This document shows, piece after piece, positions 61,901-64,000 of a DNA stretch of 64,000 bases. Every line of letters begins with the position of its first letter. The first letter of the stretch is position 1. The stretch spans positions 273,746 to 337,745 of the forward strand of contig NZ_CH724131.1 in NCBI RefSeq assembly GCF_000152725.1, written 5' to 3'. The DNA is from Pseudooceanicola batsensis HTCC2597. GTDB taxonomy: Bacteria > Pseudomonadota > Alphaproteobacteria > Rhodobacterales > Rhodobacteraceae. Position numbers and translations under genes: made by a program. The notes below the pieces were generated by a model. That model ran no database searches, had not been told where the DNA came from, and saw only the letters and a program-made list of their open reading frames with translations.

Positions 61901-63295
61901 TCAGTTGGTGATGAGCTCGGGCCCCATGACGAGGGTCGGCAGCCATGTCGAGATCCAGGGCACGTAGGTCACGAGGATCAGGAAGACGAAGAGCACGGCC
62001 AGGAAGGGCGCGGCGGCCTTCACCACCCGCATCATCGGCATGCCCGCCACGCCGGAAGTCACGAAGAGGTTCAGGCCCACGGGCGGGGTGATCATGCCGA
62101 TCTCCATGTTCACCACCATGATGATGCCGAGGTGGATCGGGTCGATGCCGAGTTCGATCGCGATCGGGAAGACCAGGGGCGCGACGATCACCAGAAGACC
62201 CGAGGGCTCCATGAACTGCCCGCCGATCAGCAGGATCACGTTCACAACGATCAGGAAGGTGATCGGGCCGAGCCCGGCCGAGAGCATCGCCTCGGCCACG
62301 TGCTGCGGCACCTGTTCGTCGGTCAGCACGTGCTTGAGGATCAGCGCGTTCGCGATGACGAACATCAGGGTGACCGTCAGCTTGCCGGCCTCGAACAGGG
62401 TGCGTCGCGTGTCGTGGTGGAAGAAGGCGGTGACGAGCGCCTGCGGCCGCCTGTAGAGCGGCAGGTTCGGCGCGTCGCCCGCGGTCGCCAGCGGCCCCAT
62501 GTCGCGATAGATGAACACGGCCGCGATGAAGGCGTAGACCGATGCGACGGCGGCGGCTTCGGTCGGGGTGAAGATCGCACCGGTGACGCCGGGAATGCCG
62601 TAGATGCCGACCATGATGATGACGATCAGCATCAGGCCCCAGAAGGCATCCTTGAAGGACAGCCAGATCTCCCGGAAGCCCTTCCAGTCGCCGGCGGGCA
62701 TGTCGCGGATGCGGGCCATGATGTAGATCGCGGTCATCAGCATCAGCCCTGCCATCAGCCCCGGAACGACGCCCGCCAGGAACATGCGGCCGACCGAGAC
62801 GTCGGTGGCGGTGGCGTAGACGACCATCACGATCGAGGGCGGGATCAGGATGCCGAGGGTGCCCGCGTTGCAGATGACGCCGGCGGCGAAGTCCTTGGTA
62901 TAGCCGGCCTGTGTCATCGCCCCTATGACGATGGACCCGATGGCGACGACCGTGGCCGGCGAGGACCCCGAGAGGGCGGCGAAGATCATGCAGGCAAAGA
63001 CCCCCGCGATGGCCAGACCGCCCCGCAAGTGCCCCACGCAGGCGATGGAAAAGCGGATGATCCGTTTCGCCACCCCGCCCGTGGACATGAAGGACGAGGC
63101 CAGGATGAAGAAGGGGATCGCCAGCAGCGTGAAATGACCCACGAAGGCTTGCATCAGCGTCTGCGCGATGGACGCGAGAGAGGTGTCCGAGAACCACAGC
63201 AGGAACAGGATCGACGAGGTTCCGAGCGAGACGGCGATCGGCACGCCGATCAGCATCAGGCCGACGACCATGATGAAGAGGATCGCGACGTCCAT
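61901..63295 (-). CDS. TRAP transporter large permease, DctM type
   Basis: A 464-residue protein with about 12 hydrophobic helices. Family segments: IPFFILASSFMSTGGVAKRI, GSSPATVVAIGSIVIGAM, GTLGILIPPSIVMVVYA, and PPVGLNLFVTSG near the end. It imports organic acids using the sodium or proton gradient, with a DctQ partner (adjacent, stop and start 3 bases apart) and a periplasmic DctP binding protein not seen in the window. Confidence 0.93.
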   Translation of the reverse strand: MDVAILFIMVVGLMLIGVPIAVSLGTSSILFLLWFSDTSLASIAQTLMQAFVGHFTLLAIPFFILASSFMSTGGVAKRIIRFSIACVGHLRGGLAIAGVFACMIFAALSGSSPATVVAIGSIVIGAMTQAGYTKDFAAGVICNAGTLGILIPPSIVMVVYATATDVSVGRMFLAGVVPGLMAGLMLMTAIYIMARIRDMPAGDWKGFREIWLSFKDAFWGLMLIVIIMVGIYGIPGVTGAIFTPTEAAAVASVYAFIAAVFIYRDMGPLATAGDAPNLPLYRRPQALVTAFFHHDTRRTLFEAGKLTVTLMFVIANALILKHVLTDEQVPQHVAEAMLSAGLGPITFLIVVNVILLIGGQFMEPSGLLVIVAPLVFPIAIELGIDPIHLGIIMVVNMEIGMITPPVGLNLFVTSGVAGMPMMRVVKAAAPFLAVLFVFLILVTYVPWISTWLPTLVMGPELITN

Positions 63296-63298
63296 GGC

Positions 63299-63967
63299 TC
63301 AGTCCTCGCCCCGCTGTTCGCGGGCTTCCGCGATGTCGTCATCCACCTCGTGGCTGGCCACGATGCGATCGATCCGGCCCTGCCAGACGGCGATGCCGGC
63401 CATCACGAAGCGGAACAGCAGCAGCGCCATGGTGAAGGGCAGGATCGCGTAGGGGATGAAGCGCGGCAGTTTCTCGTATTCGTCGCCATCGTTCATCAGC
63501 GGTTCGATCCATCGCAGGATCTCGGGCATGGGGATGTCGTTGACCTCGTACCAGGCCTTCGGACGAAAGCTTTCCTGAAAGCCGAGCGGGAACCAGCGTC
63601 CCTCGGTCTGCGGCAGGTTGGCAAAATTGGCCCAGTAGTCCCAGGCTCCCTTCAGCAGGAGCAGGGAAAAGACGATGCAGACGGTGATCGAGATCAGCGC
63701 GAGCACCCGGCGCGGGGCGGGCGGCACGATGTCGATGATCGCGTCGACGCCCAGGTGCGCGCCCTTCTTCACGGCGTAGCACGCGCCGAGCAGCGCCAGC
63801 CATGCGAAGAGGAACACGGTCATCTCCAGCGCCCAGAGGATGTTGGAATTGAACACGTATCGCGCGACCACGTTGGCGAACGTGATCAGCGTCATCAGGC
63901 CGAGTATCGCGGCGATGGCCGTTTCCTCGAGCCGGTCGACAAGGCTTTCGCTTGGCGCGGACTGCAT
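63299..63967 (-). CDS. TRAP transporter small permease, DctQ type
   Basis: A 222-residue four-helix membrane protein: LGLMTLITFANVVARYVF, ALEMTVFLFAWLALLGACYA, then VKKGAHLGVDAIIDIVPP, VLALISITVCIVFSLLLL and a last helix near 180-200. The insert between helices 3 and 4 is longer than usual (about 60 residues), as in one common subgroup. ATG 63967 has GGGGAGGGG upstream. Its substrate-binding partner is likely beyond the right edge. Confidence 0.9.
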   Translation of the reverse strand: MQSAPSESLVDRLEETAIAAILGLMTLITFANVVARYVFNSNILWALEMTVFLFAWLALLGACYAVKKGAHLGVDAIIDIVPPAPRRVLALISITVCIVFSLLLLKGAWDYWANFANLPQTEGRWFPLGFQESFRPKAWYEVNDIPMPEILRWIEPLMNDGDEYEKLPRFIPYAILPFTMALLLFRFVMAGIAVWQGRIDRIVASHEVDDDIAEAREQRGED

Positions 63968-64000
63968 CTCTGTCCCCTCCCCTTCCCGCACGGTGGCGGG

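Noticed and set aside
1..64000. tRNA, rRNA, CRISPR array, insertion sequence or prophage
   Set aside because: I found no cloverleaf with a TTCRANY arm, no regularly spaced direct repeats with spacers, no transposase and no phage structural gene. The endolysin/holin pair alone is not a prophage.

Overview
The window is a GC-rich bacterial chromosome segment whose gene content and gene style point to the Rhodobacteraceae (Roseobacter/Rhodobacter group, Alphaproteobacteria). Supporting signs are split ccmEFH cytochrome c maturation genes, a TRAP transporter, a distal valine-degradation cluster, a ZapA/coiled-coil pair, proteins with VPLPA-type C-terminal sorting tails, a GTTC-N7-GTTC LexA box at uvrA, and GC-rich hairpin repeats between genes. 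It reads as ordinary core chromosome: about 62 intact or edge-truncated genes plus one gene remnant, densely packed. I found no rRNA, tRNA, CRISPR array, transposase or integrated phage.

Layout. 1-9.4 kb: 3' end of gltA, a PaaG-like enoyl-CoA hydratase and ccmH-ccmF on the minus strand; then an acyltransferase, murI, a VPLPA-tailed secreted protein, argC-ccmE and an endolysin/holin pair on the plus strand. 9.7-18.7 kb: a fused indolepyruvate ferredoxin oxidoreductase with a divergent LysR regulator, a candidate small RNA, purL, the bolA-grxD iron-sulfur pair and zapA with its coiled-coil partner. 18.9-26.7 kb: central carbon genes (tkt and two different gap genes) with LacI-type operator sequences, a serine hydrolase, a 47-residue membrane peptide, an alpha/beta hydrolase, coaD and a CBS-pair protein. 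26.7-34.7 kb: a LysR regulator divergent from mmsA, then an acyl-CoA dehydrogenase, 3-hydroxyisobutyryl-CoA hydrolase and mmsB, which with mmsA make up the lower valine pathway; a second VPLPA-tailed gene lies on the opposite strand, and two small RcnB-like secreted proteins follow.

34.7-46.7 kb: uvrA with an SOS box, a decayed VPLPA tail beside an intact DUF642 VPLPA-type gene, lpd with a near-perfect 20-bp palindrome upstream, a DUF924 gene, and an AsmA-like gene followed by queA and an MFS gene. 46.8-52.9 kb: a peroxiredoxin, a secreted protein built of 14-residue repeats, a DUF455 protein, an M23 peptidase overlapping a bactofilin gene (cell shape/envelope), an HNH nuclease and two small oxygenase-like proteins. 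52.9-57.3 kb: four start/stop-overlapping genes cbiD-cobK-alkA-esterase, then tgt. 57.4-64 kb: a RimB-RimK fusion, sufT-sufA, a 2-oxoglutarate/Fe(II) oxygenase, tpiA and the membrane subunits of a TRAP transporter.

Most genes are well-known families. The less ordinary material is: three intact VPLPA-tailed proteins plus one remnant with no exosortase in view; an endolysin/holin pair of the type used by gene transfer agents; a beta-roll-like repeat protein; a compact sRNA-like transcription unit at about 14.3 kb; shared operators at both gap genes; and two families of dispersed intergenic repeats.
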